Part shown: in pieces, positions 53,797 through 62,057 of the stretch
Layout of the letters: every line of letters begins with the position of its first letter
Position numbering within the stretch: the stretch's first letter is position 1
Assembly: GCA_010093685.1 (NCBI GenBank)
Contig: MU006220.1
Location: forward strand, 1,671,360-1,735,359
Length of the DNA: 64,000 nucleotides
Direction of reading: 5' to 3'
DNA from: Ophiobolus disseminans
Lineage: Eukaryota; Ascomycota; Dothideomycetes; Pleosporales; Phaeosphaeriaceae
The notes under the pieces: model-generated
Seen by the model: only the letters and a program-made list of their open reading frames with translations
The model's database searches: none
What the model was told of the DNA's origin: nothing
Position numbers and translations under genes: made by a program

Positions 53797-54664
53797 CACT
53801 CCTATATGCCTCTGAGTTGATTTACACCGCATTTAGATATCTTTAATCTTGCCTGCGCTGTTACAGGTTAAGTGCCGTTAAGTTAAGTGCTGTTGAATTC
53901 AGTGTAGGGTTTATGCATTAGGTTATCACGTCTTTTTATCATACCTTAGCCTACAGCATTACATAAACATAACAAAACTCTAAAACAATTAATATTTATG
54001 CACATGCACTACATCTACTTAATTGCTTATTTGTCTTAAGTCGTTCATTAAATAGTGTCAGCCTAATCTGTTTTTGAACTAGAAGCTGCTGACGCGAGGG
54101 TGTTGAGTCCCCGTATTCATCCCTATCCTCGGCCCTATTGTAAGGGGCCAGGCAGAAGACTGCAGAAAGGCTAGGTTTAACCGTGATGAATTCGATGGAG
54201 TCTATCTAGAGCTAGAGAGCAGGCTGACTTTATATCAGACTGCTAGCTTCTGGAAGTTTCTACATACATCAGCATTTGTCAGCTGTTAGAAGGACAATCC
54301 TGTTCTAGCTAGTTCCAGGATATTCCATAACGTTCCAGGACATTCCATGACGTTCCAGGACATTCCATGACGTTCCAATAAACCGAAGTGTATCCACTAA
54401 GGACAGCAGAGGTCTAACCTCTTACACCTATCCTCGGCCTTATCCTCGTCCTTATCTTAAGAGCTCTACAAATAAAAAGTAGACTAATATATAACCTAAC
54501 TGTGACCCAGTCCGTGCGACCTAACCCTAACTACAGGTTAGTGCAACTACAACCCAACCTATACCCATACTAGCGCAAAATATATCGGTTGGGGTTAGGT
54601 CATACCCGGGTCATCTCGTGACTAAACCCAACCCCAACCTAACCTATACCCATTTACCAGCCTA
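53797..54664. mobile_element. hAT element copy 2, left end missing, split by a solo LTR
   Basis: Matches 47348-47934 of copy 1 and ends with the same terminal repeat, ACCCATTTACCAGCCTA at 54648-54664. Its left part is absent; the gypsy LTR abuts the break. A solo LTR (54139-54426) sits inside. Differences from copy 1 are mainly C-to-T or G-to-A, for example CTGACCACAGGTCAG against CTAACTACAGGTTAG. It lies within the hAT transposase relic. Confidence 0.88.
54139..54426 (-). repeat. solo gypsy LTR with 5-bp duplication
   Basis: 288 bp, TGTAAG...CTTACA, same family as the LTRs above but with fewer 20-bp units. CCTAT flanks both ends (54134-54138 and 54427-54431), a 5-bp target duplication. It arose by LTR-LTR recombination of a full element inserted in hAT copy 2. 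Confidence 0.92.
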
Positions 54665-56548
54665 GTTGTGTATAACGTCCTCGTAGCTTTGGAGTCGTGA
54701 TTCTAGTACACTAAGTAAGTACTTAAACACTAGAATAATCTCTGCAATTGAGCCGTATTTGCCTTGCCCACTACGTCCTTTAAGGCGCCTTGTACACTCC
54801 TTCAGCGGGCCAAGAACGTCTATTTACTCTGTAACAACCTGCTAATCAGCAGCGCTAAGGCCGTCTGATCTCATCCACGCAGGCGCGTCCGGTAGCTAGT
54901 TGTTACGGCTTCTAGCGTAGGCGTCTTCAGTTTTAACGCGATTGATGTGACTGTTTGCGTAGGCGTTGACTGCTACCTGTAGTTTAACAGCGCGCTTAAA
55001 GCATAAGTAATATGAGTTCCAGCGAGTAACAACTAGCTTAACGGGCTCAAGTATACGCTGCTTTTCTCTAGGCAATTCACTTTGAGCTAGGCGCTAAAAC
55101 TCCTTAAAAAGAGCGTACTGTTGTGGTGTTTTGATAGAGGCAATTACGCCAAGAAGTACGCCTAATAGGCTATCGCGTCGCCACTCCTTTATAAGCTGCG
55201 TCTCCTCTGCAATATCAGATGAGGCGTGATTGTTGTTAAACGCCTCTGCTTTCTTGCCCTAAAGGAGCACCTGGCCAACAAGGTTGAGCGTGTGAGGACC
55301 GCAGCGGAGGCAACAGTGAGTAGCGTTGAAGTCCCACTCTAGCTTCTGCGCAATTGCTTGTATCGTAGAGTCGTTATTGCTTGCGTTATTAAGCACAAAG
55401 TAACCAACTTTGCGCGGGCTAATACAAAACTTCTGCAAGATTGTTAGCACTACCTCAGCTATCCTCTCACTAGTATAGCAGCCTGTTAGCTGAGGCAGTG
55501 CAATAGGCAAGTCGCAAAGCTTGCCGTTGGCCTTAACGTAATGAGCAACAATACTAAGAAAGCCCTTCTTACTACCCTTTGTTGTCCACCCGTCAAAGCT
55601 TAGGTGTACTTTGCTTACTGCCTGTGACAGCTCCTGGACAAGTAGCGGCAGCAGGTAGTCGTACAGTCGCATGACGTATTGTGAGACGCTATTATGAGAG
55701 CTCTAAAGCACGCGTTCAGCGAGTGGGTTGGAAAGGGCGATAAGGTGTCGAAAAGCTGGCTTTTTAAACTTAGAAAATGGGTGATTATTATCAATAAGCC
55801 ATGCTACAGCTGCGAGCCTGAAGCGCTGATTATTGAAGCCGCTGAGCTGGTTAGCAACAGCTTAGGAGACGGGTAATTTGCCTGCTATCAGCGTGCTGTA
55901 AACACTACTTTCTGGCTTCAGCTTTGGTGTCTTGCCAGGCGCCAGTATACTGTGGCCAGGCTTCTCGTCTGCAAGGTGACGCGCAGCAGCTGATATAGAG
56001 GCCGTAGTATTATAGATCCCGCGGCCAGTATCAGTGGCTTTGTGTTGATAGCAGTAGTGGTAAACCCAGAAAATACAGGCTGGGTTACGGCGCAAGGCAA
56101 CGCGATAGCCATGGCGGTAGACCTAACTTTTCCTGAATTTGTGTGTTGTAAGAGGCAGCTGGTACCTTCTTAGGCGACTCCAATCAATGCCGTCGTAGTT
56201 ATCCATAAGATAAGCGTCAAAAGCTTCAACTTCCTCATCATCCTCCTCATCTTCAGCTACTCTTGAAGCCGCAGCAGTAGCATGCTCACTGCCCTCAGCA
56301 GGCGCGACGATAGCTTCTTCAGCGCGCGACTCTCGAACTCGCGCCTCAAATGTATAGGCCTGGGACGCGCTCGTTAGGGCTTGTAGGGTGTTCGTGATAG
56401 GTAGAGAGGAAGGAGAAGGTGATGCTGCAGGTAGCTGAGGCTGAGAGTTGATAAGAATGGGCTGGCTGGCGGTGCCTCTGGCGCGTTTGTTTGCGCTGAA
56501 AGAGCCTGCAGAAGCGCGCTTCTTCGTGGTAGCATGCTTAGACGGCAT
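54665..56548 (-). pseudogene. hAT transposase, frame kept but stop-riddled and truncated
   Basis: From MPSKHATTKKRASAG (ATG at 56546-56548) one frame runs to 54665. It has a Ser/Pro/Glu-rich leader, a degenerate BED-like zinc part (VYRHGYRVAL, IFWVYHYCYQH), FRLAAVAWLIDNNHPFSKF, SFDGWTTKGSKKGFLSI, VLNNASNNDSTIQAIA and LKECTRRLKG, all typical of fungal hAT transposases. About seven stops interrupt; several fall at expected Trp (FRKS-stop-VYRHG, VL-stop-SSHN) or Gln (KEF-stop-RLAQ). The DNAS acid is Asn here (LNNAS). The C-terminal dimerisation domain is gone, cut by the end of hAT copy 2 at 54664. Confidence 0.88.
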
Positions 56549-56922
56549 GAGGGCGACAGTAGTAAGGCAAAAATAACAACTCTGAAAAGTAGACTGTAGT
56601 TGTCAATAGTAAGGACGCGTTGAGTGGCTGGCAAGTAATTACTGAGCTAGCTACAACGCGTTGATTGGCTGGCGAGTGATTACTAAGCTAACTCCAACAC
56701 CACAAAAGTACAGTGAGATCTACCTATCAAGCCAATCAAGCCGCCTCAAGCCATCAAGCTTTTTACAACTCCATGGCCGGCTGGCTTGGCTTGAGAAACC
56801 TCAAGCCAAGCCATCAAGCCGTCAAGCTGGCCGGCTTGTTGACAAGTATGGGAGCCTGTACGAAGGATCTCGTGTTTTTTTGGTCGCTTAGGCCCGTGCG
56901 TATTTCAGTAGGTCCTAAGCAA
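56549..56922. repeat. transposon end region with CAAGCC repeats
   Basis: No gene. CAAGCC/CAAGC units repeat many times at 56730-56840 and form inverted pairs (GGCTTGGCTTGAG with CTCAAGCCAAGCC). This looks like the subterminal region of the hAT element whose transposase lies to the left. The exact end and target duplication cannot be set. Confidence 0.55.
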
Positions 56923-58587
56923 TCAACAACAAGTTGCTCCATCGTATTCAGGCTGCGTGTTGTCCTTGTTGATCTTAGGGTGGGCTGCTGCTGCTGCTGC
57001 TGCTGCTGGGCCTGTTCCAGCTTGGGGACGACCTAACCCCCAGTTCTGATTTGGTTCCTGCTTGTTGAACTGCGAGAGACTGAGTTCTTTTCGCTGTTCT
57101 TGCATCTTTTTCAGTGACGACAAGAAATCGGAATTGATAATCCAGCCCAGAACTACGCCTAATTTTACGGGATCGCCAAGTCGAGAGCGCCATATCCTAG
57201 GAGATTCGCGGATGAACAGGCTTCCAAGCATAATGCTTAGCAGGCTCAGTACCACTATACAATATATGTATACCGCATGGAAAAGCATTCGAATGGAATC
57301 GTTGCCAGCCATAGTGACTACCGTTGCGTCCAGTGGATTCAGGGCCCTTCGCGAAGGTACACCCGGATCGACCACCTTAGTGACACTCTTCACGAAAATG
57401 TATCCTGATATGTCGGTAGTTGCAGACACAGCAACATCGAGGAACTGGACTAAAATGCTGAGGATCGACAAGCTGAAGAGAGTCCAATGACGATGCCAGA
57501 GTGCTGAGAAGGGTAGGAAAATCCATGGGATTCCGGCATAATCGACAAAAAGATTGACTGACGATGCAGCTCCTATGCGTAAATGAACAAAAGGTTCTAT
57601 CACACGGAACGTTGCGTCGCACTGCCGCCAGAGCAATTTATAACCCACTGCGAAAAGGACAAGAAGCCAAGGGATACGGCGCATCGACCAGACAAGGTTT
57701 GTGTACCCCGCAACGCCGACCAAAATACACAGAAAGACGCCAAACAGAAGTGTAGCCAGACACATCCATCCAGGGCTAATCAGGCGAGACCTCAGACGTT
57801 GCGTTTCATCCTCATGACGGGCACGATTGCGAATCTTCATGCTGCCATTCTCGAGCCTGAATCGGCTCTTGCGAAGGTCGTCGGTGGGATCGTCCGGGAT
57901 GTCGCTACCGATGAGGAGACTTGTGATACCGCTCACACCACCGGGGTCTTGCTTGAGACCCGAGTCCTTGCTATGAAGAATAATAAGCAGTGACAAGCAA
58001 GCCACAGCCTCGAGCAGGAAAATTGCCGTTAGGCCCCGCGATCCTACAGCCCGGATGACGATGTGAGTTTCTCTCGCTGCCGCATCGTCCGCGTATGCCT
58101 CTCCGGTCAAGCTTGTATCCGGTGGATTCGTAGATAGGAACACGATCGACTGCAGCGTTGAAGCGATGCTAGCCAGGAGCCCGTTGACGAGGCTGATGCC
58201 CACGAGAAGATTAATCGTCCCGGGACGTCGAAGGAAATCCAGTACGCTGGTGGAATCGCGCAGAAAAGCTTCATCGCCAGTCAAGCCCTCTTTGCGTGCC
58301 ATTCGGAAGAATGGCGCAGTGCGCATCAACTCGTAGTCGATACATGCGACGAAGCCGCTCCAAGCGACGATAATGAGGCCTATCATCATTCGCCAGACAA
58401 AGTACTGCGTAAGAGAGAGATCATGCAGATCGCCGTGGAAGGTGAACAGGCTGGAGTGTTTGTAGTGGTTATAGGCATATTCCATTCCTGCGCCCAGGCC
58501 GATTGAGATCAGCGCGACGAAGATGAGGTACCCCGGTCGAAGGACGAATGGGCGCCAGCTATCGTGCGGTTGGTACTGCATTTTCAT
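56923..58587 (-). CDS. DUF3433-family membrane protein
   Basis: Start set at MKMQYQPHDSWRPF (ATG at 58585-58587), 554 residues, single exon; the frame is open 28 codons further up. WRPFVLRPGYLIFVALISIG is the DUF3433 signature, and about ten hydrophobic segments follow in pairs around hydrophilic loops. A second related block occurs in the C-terminal half (SPGWMCLATLLFG; YHAVYIYCIVVLSL-like). DUF3433 proteins are uncharacterised multi-span membrane proteins of ascomycetes, usually about twice this long, so this may be a short form. The tail has eight consecutive Ala encoded by a CTG (minus: GCA/GCG) trinucleotide run at about 56985-57010. Confidence 0.82.
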   Translation of the reverse strand: MKMQYQPHDSWRPFVLRPGYLIFVALISIGLGAGMEYAYNHYKHSSLFTFHGDLHDLSLTQYFVWRMMIGLIIVAWSGFVACIDYELMRTAPFFRMARKEGLTGDEAFLRDSTSVLDFLRRPGTINLLVGISLVNGLLASIASTLQSIVFLSTNPPDTSLTGEAYADDAAARETHIVIRAVGSRGLTAIFLLEAVACLSLLIILHSKDSGLKQDPGGVSGITSLLIGSDIPDDPTDDLRKSRFRLENGSMKIRNRARHEDETQRLRSRLISPGWMCLATLLFGVFLCILVGVAGYTNLVWSMRRIPWLLVLFAVGYKLLWRQCDATFRVIEPFVHLRIGAASSVNLFVDYAGIPWIFLPFSALWHRHWTLFSLSILSILVQFLDVAVSATTDISGYIFVKSVTKVVDPGVPSRRALNPLDATVVTMAGNDSIRMLFHAVYIYCIVVLSLLSIMLGSLFIRESPRIWRSRLGDPVKLGVVLGWIINSDFLSSLKKMQEQRKELSLSQFNKQEPNQNWGLGRPQAGTGPAAAAAAAAHPKINKDNTQPEYDGATCC

Positions 58588-58916
58588 TGAGGTCAAAAAG
58601 TTGTAGATGTGAGTATGGCGGGGATGGTTGGGGAAAGGAAAACACTGGGACAGAACATGGCGCATATACACGCCTGCCTAGGCGGATACCTTTTAGCCAG
58701 TAGGCAAAATGTTGGTCTTACCTGCAGTTTACCTACATATTGCATGATACGCCTACTATGGGCGTAGTGGAAGCCCTCCAGCTTTATCCAATAGTACAAG
58801 GTACCATAACGCCACATCAGACCGCATCTTATGAAAAACGAACTAAATCCATCTTTTCATAGGCCAGATACAGGCTGCTCACCGGTCGAGTCTTACCACG
58901 CTCTACTATGGCGTTG
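58588..58916. other. intergenic, DUF3433 gene promoter
   Basis: About 330 bases upstream of the DUF3433 gene. No other gene or motif recognised. Confidence 0.4.
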
Positions 58917-59303
58917 TCATACTCTGCACGTGGATTTGAGGCGTTGATGCATTTGTCTTAGCGTAGGGGCCGCATGAAGTAAGCGCTCACGCTCTGGGAC
59001 ACCCCGAAAATTGAACAACAACTCAGGCTGGCGCAAGCATATCTGACAGTCTTTTCTCTGCCCAAACGCACTAAGACCACCACTGATCACATTGCGATTC
59101 ACTTTTGCCCCTGCCCATGAAGAGCCTTTTCGGACCTCAATCAGTTCCAGTTGTAACAGGCTGAAGCCTTGACTGATAGTACTTGGCCTGTGGTCTTCGT
59201 TTTGGCTATGATTGGCTTGTGGCCTAGTTGCTGTGGGTCTCTCGGTGGAATCCTCGGAGCTTTGTCGGCGCTCTAGGAATTGCTGGAAGCTTCTCGAAGA
59301 CAT
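58917..59303 (-). CDS. small open frame, doubtful gene
   Basis: 128 residues from MSSRSFQQFLERRQSSEDS (ATG at 59301-59303). Basic and polar, with FNFRGVPERERLLHAAP near the end. No domain recognised. The frame also stays open upstream into a repeat-like region, so it may be chance. Confidence 0.2.
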   Translation of the reverse strand: MSSRSFQQFLERRQSSEDSTERPTATRPQANHSQNEDHRPSTISQGFSLLQLELIEVRKGSSWAGAKVNRNVISGGLSAFGQRKDCQICLRQPELLFNFRGVPERERLLHAAPTLRQMHQRLKSTCRV

Positions 59304-59324
59304 CACCACGGGACACATATAAAC

Positions 59325-59637
59325 TGTTACGAACAAAGGTCGGGACGTATCGATTGTTCGGGTGAGGACAATCATCCCGCCCGAAGTGGGGCAGTGGAAC
59401 CATGTCACATAACTACCATCGCGCCAAGGCAGACCATCTTGCGATAGCAGACCATCCTGCGATGGCAGTCTATTGAGCGATAGCACGCAGGTATATAGAC
59501 ACCCGCGATGAGCTCCTACAGCTCATCGTGTTCAACTCAATGCAACGATCTTGATACAGCCTTCCCAGCAACCCTGATTATTGAAGTGAATCCCCTGTGA
59601 CAGTCCTCTCTGTTCTCCCGGTTAGAACTGTCGCAAC
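59325..59637. repeat. possible solo LTR
   Basis: Begins TGTTACGAAC, a common start for fungal LTRs. It contains a TATA-like GTATATAGAC at 59491-59500, a 9-bp-arm hairpin CGATGAGCT/AGCTCATCG (59506-59528) and an imperfect repeat of GCAGACCATC(T/C)TGCGAT. It ends near TCGCAAC. No second copy or target duplication in the window, so this is tentative. Confidence 0.3.
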
Positions 59638-59950
59638 CCCCTCTGTCTGCTTACGGATATCTGTGAAACCTGCGATACATGCTGGAAGAAAACTGATCCT
59701 GATTTCATTTGATACCCAATTAGGCCGCAGCATAACACCCTCCCCTGCCTAGCGCTTTGCCTCATCAAAATCTACGGCTGCTCCCGCTTCTTACACCCTG
59801 TTTTAGTCGATTATTTACACATCCTGCCCTTTCACCTTTACCTTGGAAAGAAGCTAGAGAGCAAACGTAAACAAGAGCACACGCGTGCGCGTTTGCAGCA
59901 GCGCGTAACGCGCGCACGCATAATGTAAGCGCCTTATTTATTATTGCGCT

Positions 59951-61236
59951 ATGTTGCAAAGCATTTCCAAAGGTGCCCTGTTTTCTCTCCATTACACCCC
60001 TACTGCAGCCACCACCACCGCGGCTATGGACCTGTTTACCTTCTACCCTCCCTCAAGCGTGCTTATTTGCAAGCCATGTGGCTATGCTGTTCCGCCTACC
60101 ACGCTTTCCACCCACATTAGAGTCCACTACCTTGAAAATGCGCGTCACGCTGCTACAAATCCTTCCGTATCCTCAAACACACAAAATGCAGCTCCTCTGC
60201 TTGCCACCTATCTCCGTCAGCAATACCAGCTCCTGGATCCAGCTACTACAAAAATCCCAACCCCGCCTACAACAAATCCGCCAATTCCAGAGCTTACACT
60301 CTATCCTGGCTACCAATGCACCTGCTGCAGCTTTGTGATACGCTTAGGAGGAAAAGAAGCCAAGACCTCTATGGGGAAGCACTTTAACATACATCGCCTT
60401 GTGCCACGGAAGCAAGGCGGGCAAGCAAAGATAGCAGGCATACCAGCCAAGGACCATGCGCCTATGTTCTCTGAGGTCTTCTGCCAGCGCTTCTTTGTCA
60501 CTAGCCCGCAGAGCTCCTTCTTCACAGTCAACGTCCCAGATCAAGCGGAGCAGCTGGCGGAGAGTAGGCTAAGAGGGCATGCCAACGTCTTTCAAGCCCT
60601 GATTGATGAGCAGCTTACAGCAGGGATTCAAGAGCAGGACAATAGAGCGCAGATCTACAGCAGCCAACTCTCTAAGACTGAGATATTGCCCTGGGACAAG
60701 ATGACGCGGTGGCCGCGCTACTTCCACGGCCTGAACATGGCCAATGTCGCACCGCTAGCGTACGCAGCAAACCCAATTACCAAGCCCGCCCTTGTCCTCC
60801 TTAGAGAGAGTTTTGACCGACTCATCAAGAGCGCGTACTAATCAGTCTGCGATGACAAGATTAGCGTGTTTGACCAAGCAAATATCAACAACTCTATTAC
60901 AAACCGGTTAGCAACGCAAGACCGCAGGCTTATAGTTAAGCTGCAGAAGAGCATCTACCGTGCTTACAAGGCAGTCTGGAAACGCCTCCTCTGCTTTGTG
61001 TACCGCGCAAGTCAGCCTACCCTGCAGATGCCACTGCTTCATAAGCTCACAAGTGCGCAATCACAGCACCTTAAGGAGACATTTTCCCTTGCAAAGGAGC
61101 TACTGTCCTATCAGCACCTCTAAGGACACAAGGAAGAAGAAGTCCAAGTAGCTAGCAAGCTAGACAAGGCCTGTCTGCTGCTGTGCATCGCCTTACTAGA
61201 CCATATCCTCCGCGGCAACCACTCTCCGTATGAACA
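59951..61236 (+). pseudogene. OrsD-type (DUF3505) protein, stop-interrupted and truncated
   Basis: ATG at 59951, or more likely the in-frame ATG at 60026 (MDLFTFYPPSSVLICKPCGYAV). CKPCGYAVPPTTLSTHIRVHY is the C2H2-like N-terminal motif of the OrsD family; a second CTCC...HFNIH pair follows near residue 115. One frame is kept to about 61234 and holds TAA codons at 60839-60841 (KSAY-stop-SVCDD) and 61121-61123. The region CLLLCIALLDHILRG is typical of the family. The frame then runs into an inverted repeat at 61237. Homologous proteins occur in secondary-metabolite clusters and in repeats near helicase genes; function unknown. Confidence 0.7.
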
Positions 61237-61314
61237 CCCTCAACTATGCCCCCGGGGGCCATGGTTGAGCAATCCTGATTGGCTGCAGCGCTAGCGCGGG
61301 GGCATAGTTGAGGG
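61237..61314. repeat. 17-bp inverted repeat at the OrsD break
   Basis: Arms CCCTCAACTATGCCCCC (61237-61253) and its exact inverse (61298-61314), 44 bases apart. The right arm's GGGGGCATAGTTG is repeated once more directly after it. It lies between two OrsD-type fragments and may be a tiny MITE or the end of a larger element. Confidence 0.7.
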
Positions 61315-61421
61315 GGCATAGTTGCGCGAAACCCTCCACCTCTGCACAGGCTACCTACGCGCCTCTACTATCGCTGCAACCTCGCGCTGCGCCTCCTCTA
61401 CCTTTTCTACCTCTCTCTACA

Positions 61422-61550
61422 ATGCAGGGGGAAAGCGCATTTGCCTACATGGCTCTATACAGCGTGCTTGTATGCCGCAAGCATGGCTGCGCTATCTACG
61501 GGCTGGATGAACACCTGAAGCGGCACCACCATGTCAGCACGGCACCTTAG
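61422..61550 (+). pseudogene. OrsD-type N-terminal fragment
   Basis: ATG at 61422 (MQGESAFAYMALYSVLVCRKHGCAIYG shown in parts). VLVCRKHGCAIYGLDEHLKRHHH repeats the C2H2-like N-terminal motif of OrsD-type proteins. A TAG ends the frame after about 42 residues. The sequence that follows is the copia LTR. It is thus a second, independent fragment of the same family, 3' end lost. Confidence 0.65.
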
Positions 61551-61563
61551 TTCACACAGTACA

Positions 61564-61694
61564 TGTGAACTACATCTCACGTGACGTTCTTAGTCATGCA
61601 CTTACTCATCTGGTTGTGTATATAATCGCTCTCCGTAGCTCTCTCAATACAACAACCTTCTCCCTCTTTCCTGCCCTGTCTCTCACATCCGACA
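61564..61694 (+). repeat. probable short 5' LTR of a copia element
   Basis: Starts TGTGAAC, ends CGACA, 131 bp, with a TATA box (GTATATAA near 61618-61625) and a polyA-like CAATACAACAA. The primer binding site follows at once. The 3' LTR is outside the window, so the start is a guess. Confidence 0.4.
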
Positions 61695-61706
61695 GTTATG
61701 AGCCCG
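61695..61706 (+). promoter_or_regulatory. primer binding site, initiator Met tRNA anticodon arm
   Basis: GTTATGAGCCCG is the exact complement of CGGGCTCATAAC, the CAT-anticodon stem-loop of fungal initiator tRNA-Met. It starts directly after the LTR end. Copia elements often prime with a half tRNA cut in the anticodon arm. Confidence 0.55.
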
Positions 61707-61752
61707 GTATCCCCGCACCACGCTGCGATACTCAAATAAGATTGTTCACTCT

Positions 61753-61945
61753 TTTGATTGCGATACACGTTATACACGTCGTCCCTCCAATCCTCACGTT
61801 GCTGCACGCCTGTTGTCGTCGCATTAAGCAACTCTTGGAGATCATTTCTCCTCTACTAAGGCTACGCCTCTAGTACTTTTTGATTGTCATACACGTCATA
61901 CACGTCGTCTCTGCAATCCTCCTGCTACTGCACGCCTGTTGTCGC
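61753..61945. repeat. direct repeat in the copia leader
   Basis: A block of about 66 bases starting TTTTGATTG and ending GCACGCCTGTTGTCG occurs at about 61753-61818 and again at about 61879-61944, period about 126 bases, with several substitutions (GATACACGTTATACACGTCGTC and CATACACGTCATACACGTCGTC, cited in part). Confidence 0.7.
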
Positions 61946-62057
61946 GTTGCTGTACGCATTCCGTCGCTTTACACGACACGTTTGAGACCAGCTCTCACAT
62001 TCTTTGAGGTCCTACCTCACTTTCTCTGCCGACTTGCAAGGCAGCTCTTTTGCCATC

